From Chloromonas sp. AAM2 (taxonomy: Eukaryota; Chlorophyta; Chlorophyceae; Chlamydomonadales; Chlamydomonadaceae), in contig QAXH01005078.1 in the NCBI GenBank assembly GCA_004335635.1, positions 1 to 64,000 of the forward strand: a stretch of DNA of 64,000 bases. Reading direction: 5' to 3'. The notes under the pieces were generated by a model, which was not told where the DNA came from, did no database searches, and worked only from the letters and a program-made list of their open reading frames with translations. Below are positions 12,801 to 24,760 of the stretch, in pieces. Numbering within the stretch: the stretch's first letter is position 1; every line of letters starts with the position of its first letter. A program made the translations under genes and the position numbers.

Positions 12801-15076
12801 AATGTCTGGTTCGCCAGCGGCCAGAGTCTAACGATCCTTTCCCATCACATTGGTGCAGACGAAGTGGATGATCAACTGCCTGACAACCACCAGCAAGAAG
12901 AGCCTAGAGATTCAGCAGAGCCAGAAGAGCCAGGGGAGGAACAGGATGTGCCAACGGCAGTTGAAGTCAAGGGTCCACCTCCTGCCAAACCCAGACGTAG
13001 GCAGGCAGGCACCAGAAGGCAGCAAGCTACCAGCACTGCCCCTCAGGTGGAGGAACCAGGCCCAGTGCAGGTCACGACCAAAGCTGTAGGCAGAGGAGGG
13101 CGGAAGGCAGTTGCTGCAACGCCTGCTGCAGAGCTGGCCAGCAGGCCACCTTTTTCAACCACAGCTTCCACCGTTAAGCCCAACCGCGTCAGTCAAGCAC
13201 CTGCTGCAACAACCCGCACCCTGGCACACAATGCCAGCGAGGCAGCGACTGGCACTCGACCTGCTGCTGCGGACCGACAGTCTGTCCCGGCAAGTGCAGC
13301 AGCAACAGCAGCACCACCACCAAGCACGTCAGCCAAGCCAGCCAAGCCAGCCGCCAGGAATGGCCCCAGCAGGGCCACCGCCAAACCTTTGTTGCCTTCT
13401 TCCGGAGGGGAACCAGAGCTGTGAGTGCCATCGCCAGGGCGCAATAGGACGATTGCCAGCACTGGTTTACACTCTCTTCCGGCCAGCAGCCAGAACATGT
13501 TGAAGGCCAGAGCACCAAGCATGCACAATCGTATCGTGATGCATGTGCTGCGTGCACGGGCTTGTTATGTACAAGATTGGCTGCACACACTAATTGTGCG
13601 CTCTGAGCAGCCTGCTGCACGCCCCTCTTTGCAGCACGCAAGCAGCTCCTGCTGGGGAGGATAACACTCGTAAACGGCCTCGCTCTGCTGCTGTTCCCCC
13701 TCCTGCTCATGTGCTGCGGCACACCGCTATCAAGGCGTTGCGGCCGGCCCCGGCGCCACTGGTAGCCCCTCAGTCCATGGCTAGTTGGTTCAGCGAGGCG
13801 CCTGAAGAAGTGCAAGAGGTGAGCTTGATCGCAAGTCAACGGGGGGGTCGTCTTTGCCACTGGGTGCTCGAACATGGGCTTGAATACACTGCCAACGCCC
13901 ACTTCAGCTCAATACTTATCTGGCTGTATGGGAAGTGGCACTTGCCATAACACATGTGCCTGTGTCGTCTTACAAGGAGGGAGTGCACACCATGAAGCAC
14001 GTCCAACGCAAACACCAACTTTTGCGCTAATTGCATAAATTTCTGGTAGTAAAGGGGAATATGGCCGTGTCAGCAAGGGTTGGTGAGGCCCTTGTGGCCG
14101 TCACCCCACAAAACGCCTTCCAACTTCTGGGCATCAGACTTGTGAACATCTCAATGCGTAACCCTTGACAAATTCGTCATAATATTGAGTGCCAAAGTGC
14201 GAACGTGGTGCACCTGTCAAGAAGAGCGCACGCCCAGGCTTTCTCTGCATGCATGGCCCAGGACATGGACCCAAGTGGTGAAGAGGTTCCACTACCAGTT
14301 ACCAGAATCTCTTACATGGTACACGCTATGCTGCTATGTTATGTTTGACAACCCCATGTGCTGAGCACGTGACAAAGACGCTTGCTTACACAGGAGATTG
14401 AGCGTCGTGTTCACGTGGAACGCATTCGGGGCGACAGACTTCAGGCAGAGCTCGACGAGCTGCGCTTACTGGCGCAGCAGCTGCAGCAAAACCAAGGGAC
14501 AACGGCTGAAACGGCTGCACAGGTGGGAGCATGGACACAGTCTTGCAAAAAGGCAGCTTGGGCTGCTTGCTTACTTTCCACATGCCTCACGACATTTGCG
14601 ATAAATGAGGTGCTGATGGTTTGCCTGTGATAGCTATCAATTCAGTCCCGCTCAATACAGCCCACCTTCGCGGTATGTCAATAGAGTATAGTACACACTA
14701 TTCCGTGGCATCAGAAGCCATGTACCAGACATGTGCAATGTAGGCATGGTTCAGATGGCTAACACTCCCGACAGGCTGCCTAATACATGCGTCACACGTG
14801 ATTGGGGCCATGATGCAGTGAAAGTGTATGGAAGTAGCGATGCACTGCACATGCTCCTTGTGCCGTGGTAGTGTTGTCACGTGTGAGTTGAGGGGTGCCC
14901 GCTGACCGCAGGAGCAGCAGCTGCGGGAACAGCTACGAGCAGAGCGTGACGCACATGAAGAGACACGCAAGAAGCTCAAGAAGACAGAGGCCAACTGGTT
15001 ACAGAGCCTTGATACATTGCAGGAGAACGTCAAAAACCTGTGCCATGACGCTAGAAATCAATGCAAAAATATGTGA
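9820..15076 (+). CDS. Coiled-coil protein with low-complexity middle, unknown function
   Basis: Nine exons join in phase to 665 residues: 9820-9924, 10286-10444, 11241-11663 (start of this exon least certain), 11976-12077, 12364-12532, 12859-13420, 13635-13818, 14394-14522, 14912-15076. The N-terminal part has a compact stretch (VDKWLAVDALNTERAPRGYW) ending in basic KQLVKRRHEAKKRG. The middle is Ala/Pro/Gln/Lys-rich with two basic RG motifs (KGKRGRGAK, GRGGRKA) that look like AT-hook-like or nuclear-localisation patches. The last ~100 residues (EIERRVHVERIRGDRLQAEL and on) form a charged heptad-type coiled coil ending at TGA 15074-15076. This architecture suggests a chromatin or cytoskeletal scaffold, but no family is recognised and I assign no function. 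Confidence 0.72.
10551..10608. repeat. GGGTCA hexamer tract with inverted half
   Basis: About seven imperfect copies of AGGGTC/GGGTCA, beginning with an inverted copy (TGACCC), in the intron after exon 2 of the coiled-coil gene. The inverted arrangement can fold on itself. Confidence 0.7.
13971..14027. repeat. 57-bp dispersed repeat, copy 1
   Basis: tacaaggagggagtgcacac onward to tttgcgc. A copy with about 10 differences lies at 33483-33540 in an intron of the SET gene. This copy is in an intron of the coiled-coil gene. Confidence 0.75.
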
Positions 15077-15843
15077 AACCATTCAGAGGCGACAAGTGAT
15101 AACCTGCCAAGATGACAGGACTCTGGCTTTGGAAAGCACGGCATTGGACTCGCTTCGCTTATCATGAAGCGGTGGTGGTGATTACCTGCCAAACTATGCA
15201 GATACCTTGGAATAACTGATTAATATAAAGATGTGCCAGCAAAAAAAACCTGTTTGCCAGTTGGTCCACCGCGTGTCTCGGACCACACCACCCATACTAC
15301 GACACACAAAACGCAGTTATCATTTCGGCCAGGCAGCGGCACATGCCTGTTTCGAGCTACCAAAAGACATGACCTTGACGTGAGCTTCAGAGCTATCAAA
15401 AGACATTGCCGACACGCACAGTCTGGCCACAGCCCCTGTGACAACCGCACACATCACAGTATACCCAATCACAGTTAGCAACTACAACACCCACACTGAT
15501 TCGTGGCGGTATTCCCACAGCGCACTGAGTCGCTCAGGACAAGTGACACCAACACGTTGCCACTGGTTTCAGTGCAAGACACAAGTATTGTCCCAGAACA
15601 GGCAAACATCTTTTTTTGACACGTGATGTGCAACAACATAGAACGGTATGTGCTTGATGCTAAGCCACAAGACAATGCCTTGGGAGCACTGACTGACTAC
15701 AGTCTGCTTCATCGGCATCAGCAGTATCAGGAGTAGAGCATGCCATGAAAGCCTTTTGTGAGGGCTCATCCATCAATTTAAATGAATACCCTTTAATGGC
15801 TGACTCAAGGCTACCTGTAAATGTGTCCAATATGCCCTGGAGT
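15077..15843. other. Convergent spacer between the coiled-coil gene and APC10
   Basis: 3' ends of two converging genes with a MITE-like element (15241-15617) between them. No gene seen. Confidence 0.5.
15241..15617. mobile_element. MITE-like element, ~377 bp, same family as 9518-9740
   Basis: Left end: A8 then cctgtttgccagttgg. Right end: tcccagaacaggcaaacatc then T7. The ends are inverted copies sharing TGTTTGCC and the agttctggga-type inner part. The interior differs from the 9518 copy and has no ORF. A short direct repeat inside (gagctaccaaaagaca / gagctatcaaaagaca) lies at about 15355 and 15390. Confidence 0.65.
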
Positions 15844-16937
15844 TCAGCGCACAACAGCGTACATCCTGAACTCAGGACTGGTTACATCCATAGGCATGCC
15901 CAGCAGGCTCTTCACCGGGTCAACAGCCTGTCCGAACACCTTTACCTCCCGCACATGGGTGTCTCTGCCATTCTGGTGGTTGGATATGATAGATAGCTGG
16001 AGCAGAAACGCCTGCAGAGGCAAGGTATGAACACTGCTCTCGTCCGTATCTGGCTGCATATCTGCTGCTGGCTCACCCAGAGGAATGATCACCCAGCCAC
16101 TGGGTTCCTCCATGTCGACCATCTTAATCTCCTGAACGTGCATGGAGCCAAGAAAAAGGGTAGCATGGCATAGCATCAGAATGTTGCTGTTGCAAAGCTT
16201 GCACTTTGGACAAGTCGACCAAATGACTGTATTCCATGTTAATCCCTGGTGGGCATAACAAGCTGCAATTAAGCTCAACTCTGACTACTGAGACCACAAG
16301 CTTGAATGCCGTCCTTCCAATGTTTGCACTGAGCTTGCACGAGTCTGCCTAGTGCCTACCCATACACGCTTGCTAGCAAGACGTACCAAGACAGGCATGC
16401 TAGCAAACGAATGCAATGTCTGCTCGGACCAGCTCACGTGTGACCCTGGCATGTCAACGCTACCGTGTGCTTGCCTCACTCACCTTGACGTCGTGGGGGC
16501 ATGAGCCTGCTTGCACGGAGATCTTGTTTGGTGTGTAGCTTTCGTCTAGCTTGTAGTCCACGTACACATGCACTTCCTGAGCGAACGTACAAAGTACACT
16601 GAGTGCTCCTCTGTTCATGCGGCATGCACCCCTACCCTTGCCCCAGGTTGAAGCGCGTCAAGTGTTTGCTCACCGAGAGTGCCATACGTCGATTGAACTG
16701 TATACTGATGAGGTGCGGTTGCAGCCCGTCGGACCTGCAGTCGACGATTGAGCAACAAACGTGGGCCGTGATTTCAAAATTGCGCTGCAAGACAGCGGCA
16801 GTCGTCACCCACTGCCAGAATGTGTCAGTGCGTCCATCTCGCAAAAGCTCTACCCCGTTGCCAGGCTTGGCGCTAGTTACGCTCCAGCATGCCGTGTGGC
16901 CAACCTCGCGAAGCCCTACTCCCTTGTCCACACCCAT
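15844..16937 (-). CDS. APC10: Anaphase-promoting complex subunit 10 (DOC domain)
   Basis: Four exons on the minus strand, 16937-16813, 16734-16674, 16576-16484 and 16131-15844, give exactly 188 residues; human APC10 has 185. APC10 is the DOC-domain subunit of the APC/C ubiquitin ligase and helps bind D-box substrates for mitotic exit. The core signatures are all present in order: REVGHTACWSVTSAKPGNGV, LRDGRTDTFWQSDG, QPHLISIQF, YVDYKLDESYTPNKISV, EPSGWV and SNHQNGRDTHVREVKVF, ending near EFRMYAVVR. The ATG at 16937 leaves an N-terminus about 13 residues shorter than in animals. A ~20-residue acidic insertion (EPAADMQPDTDESSVHTLPL) lies in the loop after EPSGWVIIPLG; splice-like sites around it would remove 65 nt and break the frame, so I keep it as coding. 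Confidence 0.96.
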
Positions 16938-18360
16938 TTTCCCCCGGAATCAATGCAGCACTCCGTGTGGCAAGCTCTGCTCATCTGTATGCCACTCTTC
17001 CCTGCGCAACTTTGGCAGACTCAAGGTTAGAAGACGAGGTGTGATGAGTGTGTGACATTCCCATTCCCATACCTCTGCTTACCACAAGTGGGCCTGCGCT
17101 TGTGACATTACCTTCCTGGCGTGTGAACAACCCGCTGGAATACGTTTGTGTGGCTCCTGATGTGTTATTGAGCATGATGTGGGTTACTCTGGATGATTTG
17201 CGTAGCTTGAAACACGGATTGTCACTGTGTGAGCAGGGCTTGTTACAGAACTTGATGTGAAAGGGCATGTCTACTTTGTCCCCGGTACAGTCTGGTACAT
17301 GCGACCATGCGGTGTGTTTGATCATCACGCATGTCACTCATTTTTGCATCTGCCCAAGCTCACTTCTTGGGACAAGAGCCAGCTTATTGCACGGAGGCGT
17401 TATGTATTCACGAAAGCTTCAGCACAGATTCATTCATGGCAAACAGTTGTGGCAGGCTTGTCCTATGATGCACACCCAAGTGCTTGAAGCAACTTCAATG
17501 TCATGTGAAATGCCCATGCCAGGCTGGCGGAGTCTAGAAGCCAGTCAGGGAATTCAACCAGATGATGTTGTCCCTCGGCCCAGTCCGTTCTTGACTTGCC
17601 ACACCATATCATGTGGCAACTTCGAACTACATGCACGGAATTCAGGCCAAAAGGTTCTCTGCAACCGTGAATTGTCAGCCAATGTAACTAAAGTACATGA
17701 AAGAGTGAAGTGCACAAGAGGAATCTCGCATTACGCAAGAACGCCGGCATGGCACAGTCCTCCATCTGCAATCATGTTGCGTGCAGGAGGCAAAGCAGGG
17801 TGCAGATGCCAGCTGCCGTCTACCAAAGCCAGGCAACAGCTCGCAATGTGAAATGTGTCATTGCGGCTCATTGTCTCAGTGCTGATAGACCCAGCCGCTC
17901 CTAACTATCCTCTCTGGAGGAGTCCAGGGCTAGCCAAACAGAGCAGCGTTGATTTGGGGCTTCGCCCTGGGCTCCTCCAGAGACAATTGCCATGTCAACA
18001 AACTGTCATTGGTGTCCAGTGATTCGGCCTGCTGTTCGCAAGAAGAACAAGTGCTCACTTCCAACTCGGAAACAAAGAGTCTAATTCGTACCAATATCAT
18101 CAAATTGATCTCCTCTGCCACAAGTCCATGCAAGTGGCGTACTAGCTGGTGATCTGAACGTACCCAAAACTCGCATGCCAACCGTGTGGGGAGGTACACT
18201 TCTCTCCTGCTCCACATGACCGTTCAGGATATCGTGCAGCCACCTCGGCAGTCTGGAAATGCTATACGGACCAGTGCGGTCAAGACACTCTATCTACATC
18301 ACGTAGCTTCAGCAACATACATTCATAGGCCGGTCAGATGGCAGGGTCCAGTGATCCCCA
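16938..18360. other. Spacer upstream of APC10 and downstream of the kinase
   Basis: The longest open frame (194 codons on + at 17267-17851) has no domain-like sequence or splice context. This stretch should hold the APC10 promoter and the kinase 3' UTR. It contains one strong hairpin at 17912-17982. Confidence 0.5.
17912..17982. repeat. 18-bp inverted repeat (hairpin), 35-nt loop
   Basis: ctctggaggagtccaggg at 17912-17929 pairs with ccctgggctcctccagag at 17965-17982 with one mismatch. It lies about 380 bp beyond the stop codon of the kinase gene, possibly in its 3' UTR or past it. Confidence 0.8.
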
Positions 18361-21300
18361 TCAGGTGGCTAGCACTGTGGAGCTCATACCATTGCCCACA
18401 GCAGACGGACTGATATTCACTGCTGCAGTTGCGGCTGTAGCCAGTGCGGCTGCGGCCGGCAGTGCCTGCGGAGTGGCAGCCGCCGCGGCTTGAGGCGCGC
18501 AGTGCTGGATGCGTGCAGTGGACTGCATGACCCGCCGTAGGTCCTCAATGCGGAAGGGCTTGACAATGAACTCCTCAATACCAGCCTCGCGACACCTGCG
18601 CGCCAAGCAGGCGACCAAAGCCGATCAAGAGATGAAGCAGGAAACTTTTTGTGCAGGCAACTAGAACTTGAACTGGCCTGATGCATTCGGCCACTCAATA
18701 GCAGGGCAGAATAAATTGAGCTATATTCCCAGGCATGCAAATCCTTATACTGCTATGCTGCTCTATTGACTCTGCATCAACAACCCCTACTCTGCCCATG
18801 CAGCCGCGTTTGGCTTCCCATGTTTTCCGCTGCATACCTGTCATGGAGTGCTTGGAGCGTGTCCGCTGACAGCGCAATGATCCTGGGCCTGTTGTTGGGT
18901 GGGTAGGTGGCCACGATGCGCCGTGTGGCCTCCAACCCGTCCATGAGAGGCATGTGAATGTCCATCAGGATGATGTCATAGCTCTGAGCACAGGGCAGCA
19001 GCAAAGCGTACACTGGTGTGCAACAGATGGGGCGTGGCGTGCAGCAAAGCACAGTGCAAAAATGAATGCACAAAGTGCAAGGCTTGTACAAGGTGGAGGC
19101 AGGTCGCAAACATGTACTGCCATCATGTCACTAGCAATTGAAAGCAAGGGCCGACCGTTAAGTAAAAGCCGCAGGGCAGATGTTCAGTGAACGCAAGGGC
19201 TTGATCTTAAGGATAACAGAGAAGGACTCCTCACCTTCTTCTTCAGTGCCTCCAGGACTTGCAGACCGTTCTCCACAACATCGGTGACCGCTCCTCCAGA
19301 TATCTGCTGCAGCACCTTGAGCACTACCTTCTGGTTCACCTTGTTGTCCTCGGCGATCAAAATACGCAATGCAGGTGTCGCTGTTTGCTGCTGCTGCTGC
19401 TGCTGTTGTGGTTTGCTGTTGTTGCTTGTTGGTTGCTGTTGCTGTGCAGGAGGGCTGGGCTGTGCCTTGCCAGCCTGTGGCACAGGGCCAGGTTGCAACC
19501 CTGATGCCTGGCTAGGCGTCACGCCGTTGGATTGATGGGTTGGCTTGCTCGCTGCACCAGAGGCCGTGCTGCTACTTTCGTCCTGTAGCTCAGTGTTCTC
19601 TGGAATAACTTGGGGCAAGTTCATGCCGGATCCATGCGAGCGCCAGGGCAGAGCAGTGCTGTTTGGCTGCCGGCCAGACGAGCCTGTGTTGGCTCCCGAT
19701 TCAGCTGCACCCGTGCCGTTCATTGCGTTGCTTGACATAGCCGAGGCGCGGGCTGCCGCCGTTGCTAGCATCTGCTGCACCAGCGCACGATCCAGCGAAC
19801 TGCACCCAGTGGCACAGGAAACAACGTGAGTTGCTGGAAGGGTCGGCAAAGCTCACTTGCAGAAACAGCATCACGTCATGTGTTCTTGCATGCATCTAGC
19901 TCGTTCTCAGCACAAGGGAGAGAAGAAGACAGTGGCAAGACTCGGACTCGGATCGTAACCAGTGCCGAACAAACGCAACGCATGATAGCAGCAGAACCAG
20001 TTGCAATCATATGAATATATATTTCAAAATCTGTCTCACCTGTTGTCCAGGCTGCTGCGCCGTGCAAGTGCCAGAGGGTCGTACGCGTAGGGTCGCATGA
20101 ATCCTCCAGAGAATCCTAACGCGCCATCGGTGCTGTTCAACACCGCCAACTGCCCGCCTACGTACTGTCCTCTGAGCTGCTGCTGCGGCTGCTGCTGTTG
20201 CGTCAGCAATGCAGCGGTCAAGCTGGCACCATGACCTCGGTCGCGCCAGGATTTGAAATCCGCGAGCTGCGCGGGGCTGATCGGCTGAGGCGTGACTTTG
20301 GGCCCTGCCGTCTTGCTACCTGGCACCCACTTGAGCAACACTGTCGACTTGACCAAGGCATTGGCCAGTCGTGCATGCAGCACTGGCTCGGGCACTATGA
20401 CGACCAACGGGTGAAGGTTGGCAGTTAGCAGTTGCCGCGAACCCACCGCAACAACCGGCCGGCCCTTCCATCCCGACCGCAATGCGGCTGCAGCCTTATC
20501 AGTTGAAACGACCAACATGTCTTGCGGTTCGCCTTGGGGCGTGGTCGCACCTCCGTTCGTGTTTACAGATGCGCTGTCTGCTGGGCGATTGCACAGACAC
20601 GGCTGCATGCCTAGCTGCTTGCAGCTCTGGCTGATTTGTAACGCCAGGCCTGGGTGACTGACATCGACCAGAACCCTGCGTCCCTCCAGTGCCAAGTAAT
20701 CATCAGGGGACAGCACACTGAACTGGCCCTGGCTCACAGTGATGCTGTTGGTGGCTTCCCCAGTGGTGTTGGTGCCAGTTGAGGCTGTACTGCTGGCATA
20801 GTCATTGGCTGGAGCACGGTGTACGGATGACCAGTCCGCATCCTCTGCCGCAGCAGGGGCAGGGGGATCTGACTCAGTTGAGGAGCGGCCTGGAGCCCGG
20901 GGCGTCTCGCTCGGGCTGTCCAAGTGTACCGAAGCTGCAGGAACTGAGTCAGTGCGCAGGTTTGAAAAATAGTCTGCAGTGTTGGGAGTGGCTGGGTCCT
21001 GCTGGCTTGGGTTTTGGAAGTCGGCTGGCACGCAGAAGTGGAAGGTGCAGCCCTTGTCTGGGCCCGCACTCTCCACCCACACTGTGCCTTGCATGAGATC
21101 AGACAGCCGCTTGCAGATGGCCAGGCCCAGCCCTGTGCCGCCATACCGACGAGCCATGGTCTCAGAGCCCTGCTTGAAGCACTGGAAAAGACTGCTAGCA
21201 ATATCAACAGGAATGCCAATGCCTGTATCGCGGACGCTGATCCGCACACGCCGGCCGCATCCAAGCTGCAGGCCAGCCGCTTCGGGGGCTGCTGCAGACT

Positions 21301-24300
21301 TCCTATTGCTGCCTGTGGTCGGCGAGTCCTCTAAACTCTTCCGTCTGATCACCGCTTCAGCCCATGCCTGCTCCTCTTCTTCTAGTATAGAGGAGGTAGG
21401 CCCCGATGTGGACCGGCCAGCGCCTGCATTGCCGCCCATCAGCTTGTCTGCAAGCATGCTGCATGCCGCAGGCACATGCACGGGGAGAGCACGGGCTGAA
21501 CACTGCTGGTTGCAGCCGTTTTCCTGACAGCAGCAGGGTTGCCGAGCGGGTAGCGGCTCAACACACACATCCACGTGCACTTCCCCTTTCTCGGTGAACT
21601 TGACAGCATTGGAGAGCAGGTTTGTTAGCACTTGGCGCAGTCGTATGGCGTCTCCCATCAGCAGGTGTGAGACGGACTCGTCGTCACATGTGTAATAGAG
21701 TGACAGCCCCTTCTTGAGCGCATCGGGAGCGACAATCTGCGTGCACAGCAAGGCATGAACGTTCACTCCCAGAATTGCGAGTCCACTCCCCACGCCCTCA
21801 CCAAACTGTCCTGCCAAAACATGCAGCCCAGCAGTTCAACACCGCATCATGGTGCACCATGCTTTTTGCAGCATTCCTTCACCTGATACTTTGATTCCAT
21901 GTACGCAAGCCAAAGGCTGATTCTCCCAATGCAGCGCATTACATCTTCCATCAGCTGTCACATGCTACCTTGAACCTCAGCAAGGACTGGCAGCGCCCCT
22001 TAACCCACCTCTATGCACGCCTCGATAGACCTCCTCAGGCATATGGGCTCGTGGTTCAGACTGATGGATCCCTGGTCAAGCTTGGAGAAATCCAGAATAT
22101 CACCTGTCAGCACAACGCCAGCACAGCACATTCAAACACCTACAAGACTGTACCATGGGCAGAGGATCATATGGGACAGGCGACGTTGACTGGCGTGCGA
22201 GTAGAGCTGATCTCGGCTGCATAACATCCGTCAGTTTTGCTTGGAGTGTGTGCCTGCTTGTGTCCGAACAAGCATGAGAGCTCTTTTGCACACAAAATTG
22301 TTGGCTTCCCGCTCACCCAGGATGCCGAGCAGTGAGTTGCCGCTCTCCAGAATGGTCTCCGCAAGCTCCCGCTGCTCGGGGGTCAGGCAGCTGGCCAGGA
22401 GGAGTTGCTGCGGTCAGTAACACCCGCACAGGGCAAGGGTCTGGTACTGGAAACAGGGCGGGCTGTTACGAGCTGTTCTGACTGCTCCTGACACGCACCT
22501 GGTATAGCAGGACAGCTGCAATTACAGCAGGCAGCAGCCTGAGGGTGAACCATCACGTTGCTGTTTTGTAACCTATGCCATTGGGTATGCATTGATCGGG
22601 CATATGCACGCACCTGCCCATGTCTGCGTGCCGACACTCACCGCTGTGGCCATCATGCCATTGAGTGGCGTGCGTATCTCGTGGCTCATGTTCGCAAGGA
22701 ACATGCTCTTTGCTTCCATGGCTGTCTCAGCGGCTATCTTGGCAGCCATCAGCTTACGCTCCTCCTCCTGATAACGCCAGTCAATTTCAGCAATAATAAT
22801 AATGATGTGAATGTATTGTTTTTATTCTTCCATCTTCCTGCAACACACATGCATCGAGTCTGTGCCAGGACGCGTTGCCACAGCTGCTTTACGCACAGAC
22901 AAAGCCATCTTTCAGGTGTGCAGTCCGAAAAAAAGATCTAGATCAGGCAGGTTCGCAAGCGTCGGCAGCGGGAAGGACGCGGGCAGGTCATTTTGAACCA
23001 AGCCCACGACTACCATGCAGGCCGTATATCCAGTTTCAACACCACGTGCTGGCCACTCGTTGTGTTTCCTTGCCTACCTTGCGCCTGATGAGCTCTGTTA
23101 CGTCACTCTGTACTCCGATGTACGACACCAGATCGCCCACTTCGTTCAGCACCGGTGTAATGCTCAACCTATTCCAGAACGCCTCGCCTGCGCACAAATA
23201 CACAATAACCTGATTACGATAGAACAATGCACGCAAATCAAATGCTCTAGGATCTTGAAGCCGTCCTGCAAGGCGATCAATTCGCATGCTGCTCGCTTCC
23301 GCGTTTGCTGCGGCATCCGTCTGGCCCACCTGTCTTCTTGTAGTTGAGCAGCTCCACCGTTGCCTTGCGCCTGGCTGCCACAGCCGCCTTGAGCGTGGCC
23401 ACAGCATCTCTGCTGGTCTCCTCGCCCTGTAGAAAGCGGCAGTTGCGCCCCATGACGTCCTCTCGCGTGTACCCGGTGATCTGAAGGAACGCGTCGTTCA
23501 CGTAGATCAAAGGGGCATCCGGTTGTGAAGGATCGGCGATGGTGATGCCCTCGCTGCAGCTGCTCAGCGCATGGTCACGTAGGCGCCAGCTCATCTCCTC
23601 CGACACTGCGAGGGGGACAGGAGGGTATGGATACTATAGACAGATATACTATATGGACAGGAGGGCAAGACAGGACGAGTCTGCCAATGTCTGCCACTCT
23701 CTGCCCAGTCAGAGGCTATGCACCTCGGCCAGTCAGAGGCTATACACCACCTTTCAACATGCCAATCAGAGTAGCATAACTTATCATGACTGCTTGCAAC
23801 AGCTACCCTGCCTCCCGGCAACATGCGGAGATAGAACACACATGCAGCCTGCAAAAGCCATGCCAGTGGGTCGAAATGACTCCTGAGCTGCATCATCACG
23901 ACTACAACACGACCCTGGCAGGATCAAGTATCGCCAATTGCCTGGAAACTGCCCCACAACAAACGTACAGCAAACTCACTGCGTGCACTGATGTCCTCGT
24001 GGCAACACAGGTACTGCACAGCTGGGGGCCGGCGGCAGGCATGGACACTGCCATTGGCTGCCAGGCCACTGTCGCCACGGCTGTCTACAGGCCGTGAAGA
24101 CAAGGCACTCTGCTGCGGCGGCTGAGCCAGGCGGAACATCGCGGCAGCCAGTGCGTCCCCATTCTGCTGATCATGGGAGGTAGCACTGGTGTCCTGCTGC
24201 ACAGATTGCAGCTGGCTGCTGGAACGGTTGAGCAAGTATCCAGGTGGAGGTTCACTACCGTTGCTGCAGAGGCTGTTACGTGAAGTTGTGCCGCTGGCTG

Positions 24301-24760
24301 ATGGAGGTGACTGTGCAGGCATCCATGCAGCTGTCATCCAGGGAAGCTGGTTGATAGGGGTGATGGATATAGCACTGCTCCACGATGCCGACGACGAGCC
24401 AGGCCCACCATCCCGCTTGTAGCACATGCATCGGATGGTCGTGGCTGTGTTGCAGTGGAGAGCTGCTCGCAGTGCGGCCATGTCTGCAGGGTTGCTGGCA
24501 GGGCCAAGTATGGCGCCCAACCCGCCAGCTTGCAACTCCGTCATGGTCAGGCCTGTCATTTCCTCCAGGGCAGGGTTTGCGTACAGAACGCGGCCCAGCT
24601 CGTGCTGGCGCAGCTCTTCCACATCCTCAGTGCTAACAGGGTCGGCGGCACACCAGTCTGAATGGTGAACCACCTCTATCAGGGATATACCCTGCCTCAA
24701 GCACGCGATGCCTGATGTCAAAAGCGAATGCAGGTCGTCTAGGCTTGGCGTGAGGCCCAT
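18361..24760 (-). CDS. PAS-LOV hybrid histidine kinase (probable blue-light photoreceptor)
   Basis: Ten minus-strand exons join in phase to 1373 residues: 24760-23980, 23605-23330, 23187-23078, 22767-22642, 22407-22317, 22103-22009, 21736-20040, 19799-19235, 18983-18838, 18595-18361. Domain order: divergent PAS (~20-150); Ser/Gln-rich linker; LOV (~275-385) with the flavin-binding signature GRNCRFLQG, its photoactive Cys at about 316; HisKA with [13 protein letters not shown] (phospho-His ~418); HATPase with [25 protein letters not shown] and GGTGLGLAI; a receiver-like domain lacking the Asp; a true receiver (~1200-1330) with [10 protein letters not shown], acceptor Asp ~1255 in [12 protein letters not shown], and FIVKPF. 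Known for the family: blue light forms a flavin-Cys adduct that controls autophosphorylation and relay. A ~110-residue Cys-containing insertion sits inside the HATPase between 543 and 655. In-frame codons continue upstream to 24958, so a longer N-terminus is possible. Confidence 0.96.
23705..23750. repeat. 24-bp tandem duplication in a kinase intron
   Basis: ccagtcagaggctatgcacc is followed directly by ccagtcagaggctatacacc in the intron between kinase exons 1 and 2. It looks like a simple slippage or duplication product. Confidence 0.7.

Noticed and set aside
13189..13902. 237-codon minus-strand open frame
   Set aside because: Mirrors the Ala/Pro/Gln-rich exons of the coiled-coil gene on the plus strand.
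16023..16087. 65-nt intron with good splice sites inside the last APC10 exon
   Set aside because: Removing 65 nt would shift the frame and destroy the SNHQNGRDTH block.
17267..17851. 194-codon plus-strand open frame between APC10 and the kinase
   Set aside because: Irregular composition with many Cys and His, no domain, no supporting splice sites; looks like chance in moderately GC-rich DNA.
19380..19450. CAG/CTG-type run in the kinase gene
   Set aside because: It is a poly-Gln linker ahead of the receiver domain, common in algal proteins, not a separate element.
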